NCBI GenBank assembly: GCA_018105865.1
Contig: CM030858.1
Span: 14,083,596-14,147,595 of the forward strand
Reading direction: 5' to 3'
Source of the DNA: Metaphire vulgaris
Taxonomy: Eukaryota > Annelida > Clitellata > Crassiclitellata > Megascolecidae
Length of the DNA stretch: 64,000 bases
Each line of letters starts with the position of its first letter. The first letter of the stretch is position 1. The position numbers were made by a program, and so were the translations under genes. The notes under the pieces are model-generated. The model did not search any database. It worked only from the letters and a program-made list of their open reading frames with translations, and was not told the origin of the DNA. This document shows positions 23,100 through 34,607 of this stretch, one piece after another.

Positions 23100-23340
23100 T
23101 ATTTGGCCACGTAACTCGCCTCTAAGAGGATGTGCCGGCCTCCGAAAAACTGGCATCAGGTTGATCTGGACGTCACCCTGATTCCTCCTGGAAGCATTCT
23201 CTGAGGCGCTCTAGAAAAGGAAGGATTGACCAGCTCCGACAGGACAACATCCCTCCCAGCTCCCTCTGGCAAAGTGCCAGAGGACATAGTACTGATACTG
23301 AGGCAACACAACAGCCCACTGCTGGCTACGAACTGACTAC
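23100..23340 (+). pseudogene. Non-LTR retrotransposon polyprotein, C-terminal remnant
   Basis: Across frames one reads FGHVTRL, then EDVPAS, then RRSRKGRIDQLRQDNIPPSS, then a RGHS-like block. This matches the tail of a different LINE reverse-transcriptase lineage from the ones at 7.8 and 13.9 kb. Frameshifts are present. Confidence 0.6.
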
Positions 23341-23484
23341 ATAATTTTGATATGCTGATTTCAGATCTGCACAGAATTTCTCTATCATGTCAATTTTTAA
23401 AAATAGAAATTGCAAATAAAATTTTTTGTACACTGTAGTTACAATGGGAAACTTTGCCAGCCTGAGTAACAATAATTGACAAAA

Positions 23485-23855
23485 GGACCTGTCCATTAAT
23501 TATGTCAGCAATTTTTGACCCCCTCCCCCATTGTCAACAACTAAACTTTCACTTAACCCACCCCGTAATTACGTCAAAAACTTTTGACCCCCCTCCAGGT
23601 CATTGACAGTTCACAATAACAAGGTTAGAATTTTTGTGGTGATGACCATTTTTTGCTCGAGTGTCAAAATCTGGTGGTGACCTTTTTGCCATGCTTTTTC
23701 CCATTGTAATAAGTACAGTAGTATTCCATGAAATTTCAATTCCTGATTATTTGTAAAAAGTGAAATTGTTGACGTCAACTTCTCGACCCCTCTGTCAACA
23801 ACTGTCAAACTTTTCAAACCCCTCCCCTAAATTGACGTAATTAATGGACAGCCCC
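23485..23855 (+). mobile_element. MITE family 1, third copy
   Basis: The ends are GGACCTGTCCATTAATTATG and GTAATTAATGGACAGCCCC. The interior matches the other copies with small deletions. A-rich flanks (ACAAAA and AAGTGG) are consistent with a short A/T target duplication. Confidence 0.82.
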
Positions 23856-23859
23856 AAGT

Positions 23860-25498
23860 GGGTAAACAGCATTTAACTAAATCAAGTATAGACTACATGT
23901 AATTTATAGTGTTAACTATGCTCAAATATTTTGTTGAAACATTAAAAAAGGCTCTAGCAACTTCGACAGTCGGCATAATCCTGGTAAGAAGCTGCGCTTT
24001 CTGGTGTGTACCCTAGCTGTCATGTCTTCAAACGCCGGCAGTAATCGGCCATCATATGAGTGTCCCATCTGGCCTAGTAGAGTGCCTCCATAGACCGCAT
24101 CCAGCGACATCCTGGGGGGTTCGCTCTCCCTGTTCGTCACTCCAGGGCAGACGCGACGGGGCGAATTTTTAGCAGAGGGTGCATGTTTCAGAAGCGGAGC
24201 TTTAAAATACATGTAATTAAAAACCCTGAGAAGCAAAAATGTTATCGCAACTCGTTTACAGTACAGTATCTTTTCAAAACCATGACAAGTAGTAAAAGGT
24301 CATAGTTTCTTTCTGACTGTAAAGCGCCAGTAAATCGAGAAAGAAATGCAATAAATACTATGAGTAATATATTAAAGATTTGCAGGCACCGGAAATAGCA
24401 TAGATAGACCCTTTTTACTTACTTGCAACATCTCGAGTTTTCATTATATAGCCGCCCGGAACCAGCGTTGGTCACGTGATCATCTTGGTTTACAAGAATC
24501 TTGTGAGTGAAATAAAGGTGTTTTAGTGAAATAAATAAAAAGTATTGTTATTAAAGCAAATTCTATTGTCTTGGATGTTTTGGCGCAGTCTTCGTCCGCT
24601 CGACAGAGACTGCCTCTTAATTTCATCTGAAAGTGTTCTTCATTTCTTGTATGTCGAGATCACCGTCAGTTCATGGTGTCTAAATTGTAACATAATTAAC
24701 CTAATTTCTATAGCGCTTGTGTTAGCTTAATTTCTACAAATTAGCTTTTCCCCAGTGCTTTTTCTCATCTTTAATCCCTTTTTGTTCTGTCCTGTGTTGA
24801 CCAGCCGTTTGTTGTACGTGTTTTGATAATTGTGTGCGGTGCTTTGTCAAGTAACTATTAGGCCTATAGCGGTCATTCATGGTTACTAGACACCTAGCAC
24901 AGCCTCATTCACTGTCTATTGCAACTAGCATATCAGAACACAGCGAACTTTTGTACATTACACAAACCATTTTAACTCCCACTCCTTGCCGGCTGCATGA
25001 GAAATAAAATCTCTGATCGTTGGGTGTTGAACCCGGGGAGATACAACATCTCCCGGTTTAAGAGCTGACGCTCTGTTGGGATAGCCACAGAGGTAGACAG
25101 ATAATAGATGGAATAGTAAATATATTGAAATAAGGAAAACAATTGAGTCAAGGTTGTTGATGACCGCATGTAAATAACCGGACACAGAGACAATCCTTGG
25201 GCCATATTCAGTAGGAACTAGGAAGGACTGTTAACATCGGATGGAGGTAAGTGTAATGCAATGTAATGTAAGAATTACAAAACAGCTGTTCAATTTCTAC
25301 TCATTTAAGGGAAGCATTGCTTTTAACGGAGGCTGGCATCTGCTTAGCTTCTTTACTGTGTAAGAGGATCTCTGTCTTTTGGAGAAATGGGAGATGTTTA
25401 TTTTAGAATGAGGAACTCTTAATAATTTTGAATGTTGTATTGCTGTATAATGTGTGCAGAAGTGACTGTGTGAAAGACTGTCTTCAATTTATTTTAGA
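23860..25498. other. No gene recognised
   Basis: Mixed AT-rich sequence. A motif relative TGACAAGTAGTAAAAGGTCA lies at about 24284. A minus-strand frame at 23922-24236 (104 codons) shows no family features. Splice-like sites exist near 25494, which is the acceptor of the GDAP2 start exon. Confidence 0.45.
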
Positions 25499-25917
25499 TG
25501 CTGAGTTAGTTATTGGAAATGGATGATAACAGTCCGGTTGTCAGAGTGGATGAATTGATTCGGTGGAGTTGTACCTTTGTACCGGCGTACAATCAGATGG
25601 AAGAGATCGCCATTAAACGATCATCACCCTTTCCTTTTAACCAAGATATTAACAGCAAAATTGCTTACTGGTAAGTTGTTCAATATCAGTCAGAATTTTG
25701 GTTACAGGTATGTCAATGGATAAATATTTCAGCGTGAAATTATAAAGAATACTACTTATTATAAAGAATGACTACACTGTAGTTATATTAATGAAGAGTT
25801 ATGTTAGTGTCATTTATAAACCATGGCCAATCAAATAAGGCTTTTGGACATGTGTGATCTTTGAAAGAACAAAAGAGTGTCCCTGTAATGTACTTCATTA
25901 CTGGATCCATTTGCTTA

Positions 25918-26003
25918 GGGGCTGTCCATTAATTATGTCAACAATTTTTGGGCAATTTTTGACCCCCTCCCCTTGTCAACAACTGTCAACTTTCACTTAA
26001 TTG
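25918..26003 (+). mobile_element. MITE family 1, 5' fragment next to a GDAP2 exon
   Basis: The fragment starts GGGGCTGTCCATTAATTATG and stops at TTTCACTTAA, about 26 bp before the acceptor of the exon at 26029. The polypyrimidine tract lies between. Its loss of the 3' part is abrupt. Confidence 0.85.
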
Positions 26004-27118
26004 GCATTCTGTTGCTGCTGTTTTATAGGAATGGTGACATTACTTTGTTGAATGCACACGCAATCGTCTGCTGTAATAATGAGTCACTGACTGACACTGA
26101 CGCTGTGACATCATCAACTATCCTAAAGGCCGGGAAGGAGCTGCGAGACGAAATGCTGAATGAAATCAAGAGTACGTCCCCGAGATTCTTTTGCCTTTAG
26201 ATATTTAAATTTCCTGCTTTGATCGCTAAGTGAAAGTTTCTGTATTTATCTTTTTAAGTGTAGAGTTGTTATGTTTTCAATGTTTGGGTTTTTTGCATTA
26301 TGTCTTTTAGCAATCACAAAGACACTGAAGTGATACCTGAGACAGAATTATGTCCAAATAACCAGCAGTTGCTAGAACTTTATTTGTCATGGTAGCTTTG
26401 CACTTGACACTTCCTTTAAGTAACTTTAGCGTGACATACATTAATTGGTACTTTTAACTTACTACTGGTTTAGGAACTGATTAAGAGGATTTTATGTTAT
26501 GTATATGCATTTGTTGATTGTTGCTGAGTGCAGTGCTGATGTGTCTTTCAGCATGTCGTACAGGAGAGGCAAAAGATCAGCAAAGGTTATTGCCTTCCAG
26601 CAAGGCATGTGATACATACTGTTGGTCCACGATACAACATAAAATACAAAACAGCTGCTGAAAATGCTCTGTTTAACAGTTACAGAAACACCTTGCTGCT
26701 ACTTTGGTCAGTATCTTACGTAACTCGGTTTGTCCATTTGAATTGCCTATGTGCTTTCTCTTGATTTCTGATTAATTTGTTACCGCACTAGATAAAATGA
26801 TGATCGAAGCTTGATCATGAATACGGCCTTTGAAAATTCTTGAGGAGAATTGAACACCGAGTTGTGACAGTCGAGTGTTTATGGAAGATGAAATGTCTAG
26901 TAATTTTCTTATTATCAATAGTTTTAATTTATGTGTTTATTTTTCCTTTGACTTTTATACAATAGAGAAAGAAATCTATCAACACTCGGTCTGCGTTGCA
27001 TTCACACAAACAGACGAGCATATCCGTCATTAGAAGGCGCTCACATTGCGCTCAGTAAGCAATTTCATTTTCTGTTAAATTAATGGATTTGTAATGTGTA
27101 AAGAAATCATGAAGTCAT

Positions 27119-27120
<2 letters not shown>

Positions 27121-27155
<35 letters not shown>
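27121..27155. repeat. (CT)n microsatellite in a GDAP2 intron
   Basis: A pure CT run upstream of the exon at 27231. It is too far from the acceptor to be its polypyrimidine tract. Confidence 0.95.
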
Positions 27156-27157
<2 letters not shown>

Positions 27158-29077
27158 ATTTATGTGTATCTTTATGAATGCATTTTATTTCAAGCTTTTT
27201 CATGGATTTTTCCGTTTGTTATTTGCTTAGGGACGGTTCGTAGGTTCCTTGAGAAATTTGGAGAGAAGATTGATCTGATCGTGTTTGTTGTGACGGGGCT
27301 CGACCGGGTCAGAACTTGATTCAAGCATTGACCTTAATTGCAGGAAATTGATTATTCGAATTGAGTTCTAGAGGCAATAACTTTTATAAAATAATTTAAT
27401 TCAACTCTTTTTCAAGATATCTAATATTATTTAATCGATATTGTGAATTCAGAAGGTCACAAACAAATAACTGTTGAAGATTTCTGAATTGAAAGAGTAA
27501 TTGTACTTCTAATTCTGTCCTCAGGAGTTGTACAATTCTCTTCTTCCGATATATTTTCCATGAAATACGTCGGACGAACTCTATGCAGTTCAGCGTCTTC
27601 CGGTTGACATTGGCAACGAGGACGGAGAACCGGTCATAGCGGAACGAAAGATTCACATTTCCGCCAATCCTTCAAAAGAAACGTCTGGTAAATTACGGAT
27701 TTCAAATTCAGTGCAGTTTGGCATCGAGACCGATAGAATGCCTCTTTTGTTGGCTAGTTTCCTTCACCTGTCTCACTGTTTTTCACTCTGTTATCTCGGG
27801 CATAGATGTGCTTTTTTGCAGATGGATATGTGCCTTTGTGTTAGAACAGATGCTACACAATACCATCAATTGTATTATTAATGGCTTGACAGAATTTGAC
27901 TGAATATCTTTTAAAATTTCATTTACTGTATCTCTCTCTCTCATTGTCAGTGACTCGCATTAACTCATGAGATGTTCTTTTTAATTGCCAGGAAATCCAA
28001 CTGCCCCTGTTGTTACTGTTCTCATTGGTTTATGCTTGACCAATTCTTCAGGGAAGGATGATGACGAGGTTGATGACGACTTTGATGATGGACCCAACGA
28101 AGAGGAAATAAGAGAGGTCCTCGGGACTAACCTGTGCATTGGAGAGCATGCATTTTCCAAGATGGAGGCAAACGCAGATAAAGAGCGCATGACGAGGAGC
28201 AAGGCCTTGGCCGTTTCACCATCAGAGGAAGAACGGAAGGCGATGTCAGTTGGTCTAAGTTTGTCTTTATGCTCGATTATTTATCCATCGCTTGACAGTA
28301 AGAGCGATCTTGCTGTTCAGAGACTGGTTGCCGTGGGTTTTCCTGCATGCTTTGAAGCAGTCTATTCACCTATAGTCTATTGGCTCATTGAACCTTTAGT
28401 GAACTTTCTAATGAATTAGAGCAAAAGTAAACTCTATCTGAGACATCATGCCCCCACATATTCTGCAATGAACAAGTACATTTTGAAGGATTATATCTTT
28501 ATTCCACCTTGCACCCATTCCCTCACCTCCCTTCACCTTTCATACCAACATTTCTGACAACCGTTCTGTCTCAAATTTGAATTTCATTTCCAAATTAATT
28601 GAAGAAAATAAACATTTGCAAGTAATGCAGGTAATAATGTTAATATCTTCAATTTTTTTATGACAAAGGAAAATGCTGGATATTTTTATTGATTATCTCT
28701 GATTTTACCAAGTGAATGGCTTATGTAATTAGTATTTATTTTAACATCATCATGATGAATCTAAATTCTGCAAATGATTGTCTTGAAGGTTTTTGTAGGA
28801 AATCAATGATTTTAGAGGCAATTGTGGTGGACTTTTTAGCTTTGACTGGGTTTCTATACCTCTAGTTTACACACAGGTACTTTGATCCAATTTTATTATC
28901 AAGAGATCAATAAATTCTTTTGAAGTTGCTACATTTCTGCTACAAGTTTCAAAGGCACATGAATTTAATTAAGCAGCTCATAGCTTTGCTTCAGAATTTC
29001 AATATATTCTGAGAATTGTGAAGCTGTTAACTGTATTGTCTATATCTTGATTAGTGTTTTGTGGAATTTTTTTAAAG

Positions 29078-32000
29078 GTAGTTACACTTGCGGTTTACAT
29101 CTTCAGCCTATCCGCTCTGCTCGGCAGATACCAGTTTGACGTGAGGAATGGGAGTGACGCTTCGACTGAGAAGCATTTCCCATTCTTTACGCTTCTTCAG
29201 TTTCTCTTCTACATGGGCTGGTTGAAGGCAAGCGATCGGCTTCATCGGCCGTAATCAACTCTCTCACAGTGAATTTTCAGTATTTCAATGATATGCTTTC
29301 AGCGTCTGAATTTTTTGGTTTAGCTTGGCATTTTCATTGTAGGTGAAATGTACACTTGGTCATTGTTACATGACATGTGTTTTGCAATTGCCTGTGTTCA
29401 GCTTAAATGACATCACAGTCAAAGTGCCTTACGACTGTAGAACTTGTGAAATGTATTCAGGTCTGAATATTTCGGATCATAAAATCACAGAATAGTAGAG
29501 TGTATAATTTCAAGAATGTTTGCCCCTAAAACGCAAATAGAAACCTATGAGCAGATGACTTGGTGATGGAGTAATCTGGTATTGTCGAAGACTCTGATCA
29601 TTTGTATGTTGTGGATAATTAACGAGTGTCCTTCTCTGCTTTGTTTAGGTGGCAGAAAGTCTGCTTTGTCCGTTCGGAGAAGATGATGATGACTTTGACA
29701 TCAATCTTTTAGTCGATCGATATCTTCACGTAAGAAGCCATTTGAGGCTGCACTGAGAAATCTTCCATTGGCAACAAACTCTTTACTTCTAGTTTATATC
29801 AGATCTTTAAACCTGCTGCCAATGTAAAATCATACATTAGCTCAGCCTTTGTCAAACCTTATCTTAGCCTATGTTGCCATGTTATGTTAGCATGCCTTTA
29901 CCATGCCTATATGTTGCCTATGAATGTTTAATCTGGATGCTGATGTCTCACAATATCAGGTCAGGTCTTCGTTCTCCAGCTGTGTCCAGCTATCTCCATG
30001 ACATTTCTCCAAAGTTCTCTGTCCTTTGCTATTTCTTGCAAAGTCATTCGATGTCTTCTGTCAGTTCTTCTGTTGAGATTGATTCAGTCCTCTGCTATGT
30101 GCAGATCCTCTTCCAGTCCGTCCACCCATCGTCTTTTTGGTCTTCCTTTAGACGTTTTCCCTCTGGTTTGTAGTTGAACATTCGTTTTGGGTTTCTTATT
30201 TCTTCCATTCTGACTTCTGAGTATGTGTCTGGTCCATTTCATTCATCTCTCTGATTACTTCAAAATGATGTTTGGTTGCATTTTTCTCTCTAACTTCTTC
30301 ATTTGTTATATATATATGTTATTGATTAAAATCCTCAGTATTATTCTAAACCATTTATTTTCTGTTGCAATTTTTTTCTCCAATTCTTTTTTATATGGTC
30401 AAAGATTCACATCCATATATTAGTGTTGGTATTATACAAGTGTTGAGAATTCCTAATTTTGTTTTCATCCCAATGTCATGTGATTTGGAAATTTTGGCAT
30501 GTAGCCTATTGAGATGTAGATCCTGCCATTGCTATTCTTCCTTTAATCTCCAAGTCTGAACCTCCCTCTGCTTCCAATTCACATCCCAAGTAAACAAAGT
30601 TCTTCACCACTTCAATTTCTTTACAAGATATACATTGTTATGATGGTGCTAAAGAAATCTGATTGGTTGATTGATTGATTGACTGACTGACTGACTGACT
30701 GATTGATTGATAAAAGAAGACTTTTGACAGACTCAGTTGACCAGACTCATGCAGATGTATGATACCAGTAATTATTATTATGGTACTAAAGAAGAAGTTT
30801 TTTCTGGTTTCATTGCACATGCATAATTGTGTTTGTGTGTTTTCATGTGTTAGGAATCTTACATGGTTGTGGACGAAATGTTCAATAAGCTTCCTGACCT
30901 GCTGAAAGATCAGCACTGGGATCAGGTGGACTTTGAGATTCCATACACCGAGGCAGCTGCCATTCACAAAAAGCAAATCTTCCTCGGCTCAGCAACTGGG
31001 ATGGAGTAAGAATTCCTGATGCCACTACGAGTGGCACTGGTCGTCACATTCAACTGTGTCATTTAAAATATGTGTCCTTGGCAGGCGTAGAGCGACTATT
31101 TGTTTCTAGTTTCTGAATTTTATGCTGAATTTAAGAAAAATAAAATTCACTTGAATCCACAGACAGTCAGAGCATTGGTCTGATGCACTTGTCTTTCTGC
31201 AGGGTTCCGACTGAGAAGCAGGCCTTTATACCTCGTGAAGTTTCACTTCAAGAGTTGAAATCTGGCTATAGTCTTAAGGTCTTAAGGCAAGTGGTTTTCC
31301 TGTCCCAACGCATTTGGCAGATATATAATATATTTAACTGATTTTCTATTGAAAGAAGCTTTGAGCTGATAGGCTTTGTATTAAATTGCTAATAGCTTCA
31401 TGTTAAGAACTGATGCAGACAATAGTTTTGCAATTGACAGTTTGAAATATTAAGTCTGTGTATTATTAAGTCTGTGTATTACAAAATATTGAAAATAGCA
31501 ATTTATCATTTGTCTGTGAAGCATTCACAGCATGAAACCCATAAAACCTCCAAAGAAAATGCGTCCAAAGAAAGCAGCAACTGGTGGTGAAGAGATAAGC
31601 ACAAGCAAAGGTTTGTTATTCAGTTTCAACAACAACCATTACACCTTCCTGAATGTATCCACTTAGCCTACTTCATAGGTCCCATTGATAGGTGTCATTC
31701 TTTAGACAAGTGCAGATCTCCAATGCCAACCATTTCATTTTCTCTTAACATTGGTGATTCTCATTTACTAAGAATCATATGTAGTCAAAACCTATCACTC
31801 TCAGCATCTCTTAGTGGCATTAATCAGGTGTTACTGTAATCATATGTTGTGCAACTGTATAATAGTGAGGGTTATTAATAGTGTCGCAAAATTAGTAGAA
31901 CTGATATTGACCTCATTTGACTGCTTCCTTTCATCTTTCTCACAAAAGTCTTTTGTATTTTTGACAACTCAGATGATCTAGAAAGCATCGGTTCATCTGG

Positions 32001-32184
32001 CATCATCAAGGTGTACGATGTGCCAAGTGCCCCAAATGAATCGACAGAGACAAAGCCAAAGGTAGAAGGCGCCGCACCAGGACCCGCTGCTGATGCCACT
32101 GACGAAGGCGTTCCGGCCAAATCGAGCAGCAGTCTCATGGCAATCATTCAGGATGAACTGAAGGATCTGAGAGCGAAAAAGTGA
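29078..32184 (+). CDS. Bestrophin (Ca2+-activated Cl- channel), C-terminal exons only
   Basis: Five joined exons remain in frame: 29078-29227 (VVTLAVYIFSLSALLGRYQF, then PFFTLLQFLFYMGWLK), 29649-29729 (VAESLLCPFGEDDDDFDIN), 30854-31005 (ESYMVVDEMFNKLPDL), 31203-31286 (VPTEKQAFIPREVSLQEL), 31531-31610 (MKPIKPPKKMRPKK) and the last exon 31973-32184, ending at TGA with ELKDLRAKK. The acidic FGEDDDDF stretch is the bestrophin calcium clasp. The family is a plasma- or ER-membrane pentameric anion channel. Introns 1 and 4 begin GCAAG rather than GT, and the phases fit only if they are GC-AG introns. No frameshift is seen here, unlike in neighbouring genes. The N-terminal transmembrane exons are missing, and the sequence just upstream belongs to GDAP2. 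(Six exon blocks are listed counting the last.). Confidence 0.85.
29940..30620 (-). pseudogene. Non-LTR retrotransposon C-terminal remnant inside a bestrophin intron
   Basis: On the minus strand one reads LIYGCESLTI near 30420, then about 30160-30100 GKRLKEDQKDDGWTDWKRIC, then an end with EELTEDIE. This is the order of a LINE reverse-transcriptase tail. Several stops are present. It lies antisense to bestrophin within the intron 29730-30853. Confidence 0.65.
30661..30712. repeat. (TGAT)n/(TGAC)n microsatellite
   Basis: A short mixed tetranucleotide run sits in the same bestrophin intron, 140 bp before the next exon. Confidence 0.9.
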
Positions 32185-32612
32185 TAAGAGACTTTACGTG
32201 TCAATGGGGGTTGTTGATGGTGTGTAGTTAGCTTTTACTTAGTTAAGAATTGGTCTTTTAAGGTTTAAGCATTTTGTGAAGCTCGATTTTTGCTGTCAAA
32301 TTCCTATTAAGAAGTTCTGCGAAATTGTTTTTTGCCAACATTTCCATTCTGTGAATTGTTTGACTGGAAAACTGTTCATTTATTCTAGTGAGAGAAATTT
32401 CTGTTTGTAAGTTTGAAGCATGTTTACTAAGCATTTAATTGTTTAATTGTAAAAATGATTTTATTTCTGCTCCTAAAATTTCAACCATTTACGTGTAAAT
32501 TCTTTAAGGCAATTGTATGCATAACTTTCTGATAATGAAATGCATCTTTGCCTCAATAAGCTTAGAATGCAACCCATGAACTGCCAAGGACATTACTGCA
32601 ATTTCCAGCCGA

Positions 32613-32798
32613 CCAGTGGCGTCGCTAGGGTTGGTGTCACCCAGTGCGGAAAATTCGTGGTGTCACCCAGGTATCTTCCTTTTGAAATGTGTTGACAAGC
32701 AAAAAAGGGTTATCTTCTTTCTGAAATGTGGTGACAAGAAAAAAAATTCAAATTTCTCAGGTTGGTGTCACCCCAACGTGAAAAGTCTGACATGCAAA
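32613..32798 (+). mobile_element. Truncated CAGTGGCGTCGC-type element
   Basis: It begins CAGTGGCGTCGCTAGGGTTG and carries the shared GTTGACAAGCAAAAAAGGGT motif at 32692 and a GGTGACAAGAAAA relative 40 bp on. No matching right end was found before the MITE at 32799. Confidence 0.5.
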
Positions 32799-33203
32799 GG
32801 GGCTGTCCATTAATTACGTCAACAATTTAGGGGGCAGAGGATTTGAAAAAGTTTGACAGTTGTTGACAGAGGGAGGGGAGTCAAGAGAAGTTGACGTCAA
32901 CAATTTCACTTTTTGCAAATAATCAAAAGATAGGAAATTTCATGGAGTAGGCCTACTACTTATTACAATGGAAAAAGCGTGACAAAAGGTCATCACCACA
33001 ACATTTTGACACTCGATGAGCAAAAAAGGGAAAATGGTCACCGCAAAAATAATAACCTTGTTATTGGGACCTGTCATTGACCTGGGGGGAGGTCAAAAGT
33101 TTTGACGTAATTATAGGGAAGGGTAAGTGAAAGTTGACAGTTGTTGACAAGGGGAGGGGTCAAAAATTGCCCAAAACTATTGACATAATTAATGGACAGC
33201 CCC
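32799..33203 (-). mobile_element. MITE family 1, inverted copy
   Basis: Full-length, opposite to the other copies. The ends are GGGGCTGTCCATTAATTACG and TAATTAATGGACAGCCCC. Flanks are CAAA and AAAT. It lies about 600 bp past the bestrophin stop. Confidence 0.87.
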
Positions 33204-33917
33204 AAATAAATAATTACGAATGGTGAATGACCGAAAAATAGCATGTCGAGTGATGCTTCTGTACATTACAAAGTGGCGTTATAGAAGTTTAAGATTATAT
33301 AAGCCTAAAAGTTGCTTAATGCCCGATGGTTTCTCTAAATGAGTTGTTTCAACTGGCTTGGACCTGTGACGATGTTTAAAAAAATTAGATCCTGTTAGTC
33401 TACTGGAATCTACTGAAAATGAAATTACAAATCTATTTGAAAATAATTAACCGTTGACTTAGCTCCTCCCCTTTTGGCACCTAGAGGCGTTGGACAATAG
33501 ACAAGAGCGCCATTCGAACAAAGGCTGTGGCTGGGTAAGGAGCTTCATATTTTAGTTCATAACGCGATTTAGTTCTTATTTGTTTAATTTAATGTGATGA
33601 AATGCGAGCTCTGGAGTAGAAATTGACAGCAGACTGTGGCCCTATCTAGTTAAAACGGGGTTTAAGTATAGACGAGAAATATCTACTCGATGCTGTCCTG
33701 ACTAAGAATAAGAATTTTCTGCGATTAAAATGCTAATTATTGTTTAATTGCGCGAATGTTCTGGCGTAAATCCCTGATGATTTGATAGCGGGGAACATAG
33801 TCGTCAAGTATATTCGTCCAAAAATGTAGATTTCTCAGTGGATATTATTCTTTGAAATAATTGTATAGCCTGTAACAATCGTTTTCTTTAACCGTACAGT
33901 ACTTGGCGCTTGTACAG

Positions 33918-34057
33918 CAGGGATGTAGCCAGGATTTTAGCTTGGTGGGGGGATGAAGCCCAAGATTCACTCCCCCCCCTTTGAGCCTGAATTCATTGGG
34001 GGCTAGCTTCAGGCTTGGGGCCTCAAGCCCCCAAACCCATACCTAGCTACGTCCCTG
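33918..34057 (+). mobile_element. hAT-type MITE (CAGGGATGTAGCCAGG), TSD TTGTACAG
   Basis: TTGTACAG lies at 33910-33917 and 34058-34065. The ends CAGGGATGTAGCCAGG and CCTAGCTACGTCCCTG are an imperfect inverted repeat. It is 140 bp and non-coding. Confidence 0.9.
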
Positions 34058-34093
34058 TTGTACAGAACTACACCGCACTTCACATTGAACTAT

Positions 34094-34170
34094 AGTGTGA
34101 CATAGCCGCCCCAGCGCCTCAGCTATGACCGCCCCCGTCATGTCCGCCCCAGTTATGACCGTCCCCAAAA
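34094..34170 (+). mobile_element. Single arm of the foldback element
   Basis: ATAGCCGCCCCAGCG, CTCAGCTATGACCGCCC and CCCCAGTTATGACCGTCCC match the arm of the element at 4510-4951. The second arm is not present nearby. Confidence 0.7.
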
Positions 34171-34357
34171 AAACCAAATATAAATAAGCATATATATAGC
34201 CTTATACGCTGTAGTGTGTGTGTATATATATATATAAATAAATACATATAAATAAATAAATATATATATAATAATATAATTAGTATGGTATAATAATATT
34301 TATATATATACATCTATATGTATATATATTATTATTATATATATGTATGTATTTAGG

Positions 34358-34535
34358 CATGGGCGTCCGGAGGGTGCAATTGCACCCGTGGACAAGTTAG
34401 GAGTCATGAAAAAGTAAAAGTACTTTTTTCTTTCATCACAAAACCTTGTTTTGCATCCCCTGGAAAAATTTTCCATTTCTTTCGCCACAAAACCCTGTTT
34501 TGCACCCCCTGGAAAAATTTCTGCGGACGCCCATG
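34358..34535. mobile_element. hAT-type MITE (CATGGGCGTCCG), TSD TATTTAGG
   Basis: TATTTAGG lies at 34350-34357 and 34536-34543. The ends CATGGGCGTCCG and CGGACGCCCATG are a perfect 12-bp inverted repeat. The core repeats TTGCACCCCCTGGAAAAATT-like blocks twice. It is non-coding; short frames crossing it are incidental. Confidence 0.92.
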
Positions 34536-34542
34536 TATTTAG

Positions 34543-34556
<14 letters not shown>

Positions 34557-34604
<48 letters not shown>
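34557..34604. repeat. (AT)n microsatellite
   Basis: A pure AT run, preceded by GTGTGTGTGTGT. Confidence 0.95.

Positions 34605-34607
<3 letters not shown>

Larger units (their letters stand above)
25499..28241 (+). pseudogene. GDAP2: GDAP2 macro-domain half, C-terminal half absent
   Basis: Seven exons with matching phases: 25499-25670 (ATG at 25519, MDDNSPVVRVDELIRW, then FNQDINSKIAYW), 26029-26171 (NGDITLLNAHAIV, NNESLTD), 26552 to about 26706 (CRTGEAK, then after one extra A in an AAAA run GYCLPARHVIHTVGPRYN), 26966-27054 (RAYPSLEGAHIAL), 27231-27307 (RTVRRFLEKFGEKI), 27525-27687 (LYNSLLPIYFP, stop, then RLPVDIGNEDGEPVIAERK) and 28052 to about 28241 (CIGEHAFSKMEANADKERM). Order and motifs follow vertebrate GDAP2, whose macro domain belongs to the ADP-ribose-binding fold. 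The family continues with a CRAL-TRIO-like domain, which is not found before bestrophin exons begin. A TGA stands where the family has YFPR, fitting CGA to TGA. The donor of exon 3 is uncertain. It is either a decayed copy or a locus damaged in assembly. Confidence 0.78.

Noticed and set aside
28242..28419. Extension of GDAP2 to the ORF stop at 28419
   Set aside because: The sequence after about 28241 is hydrophobic and unlike the family; it is probably intron read-through.
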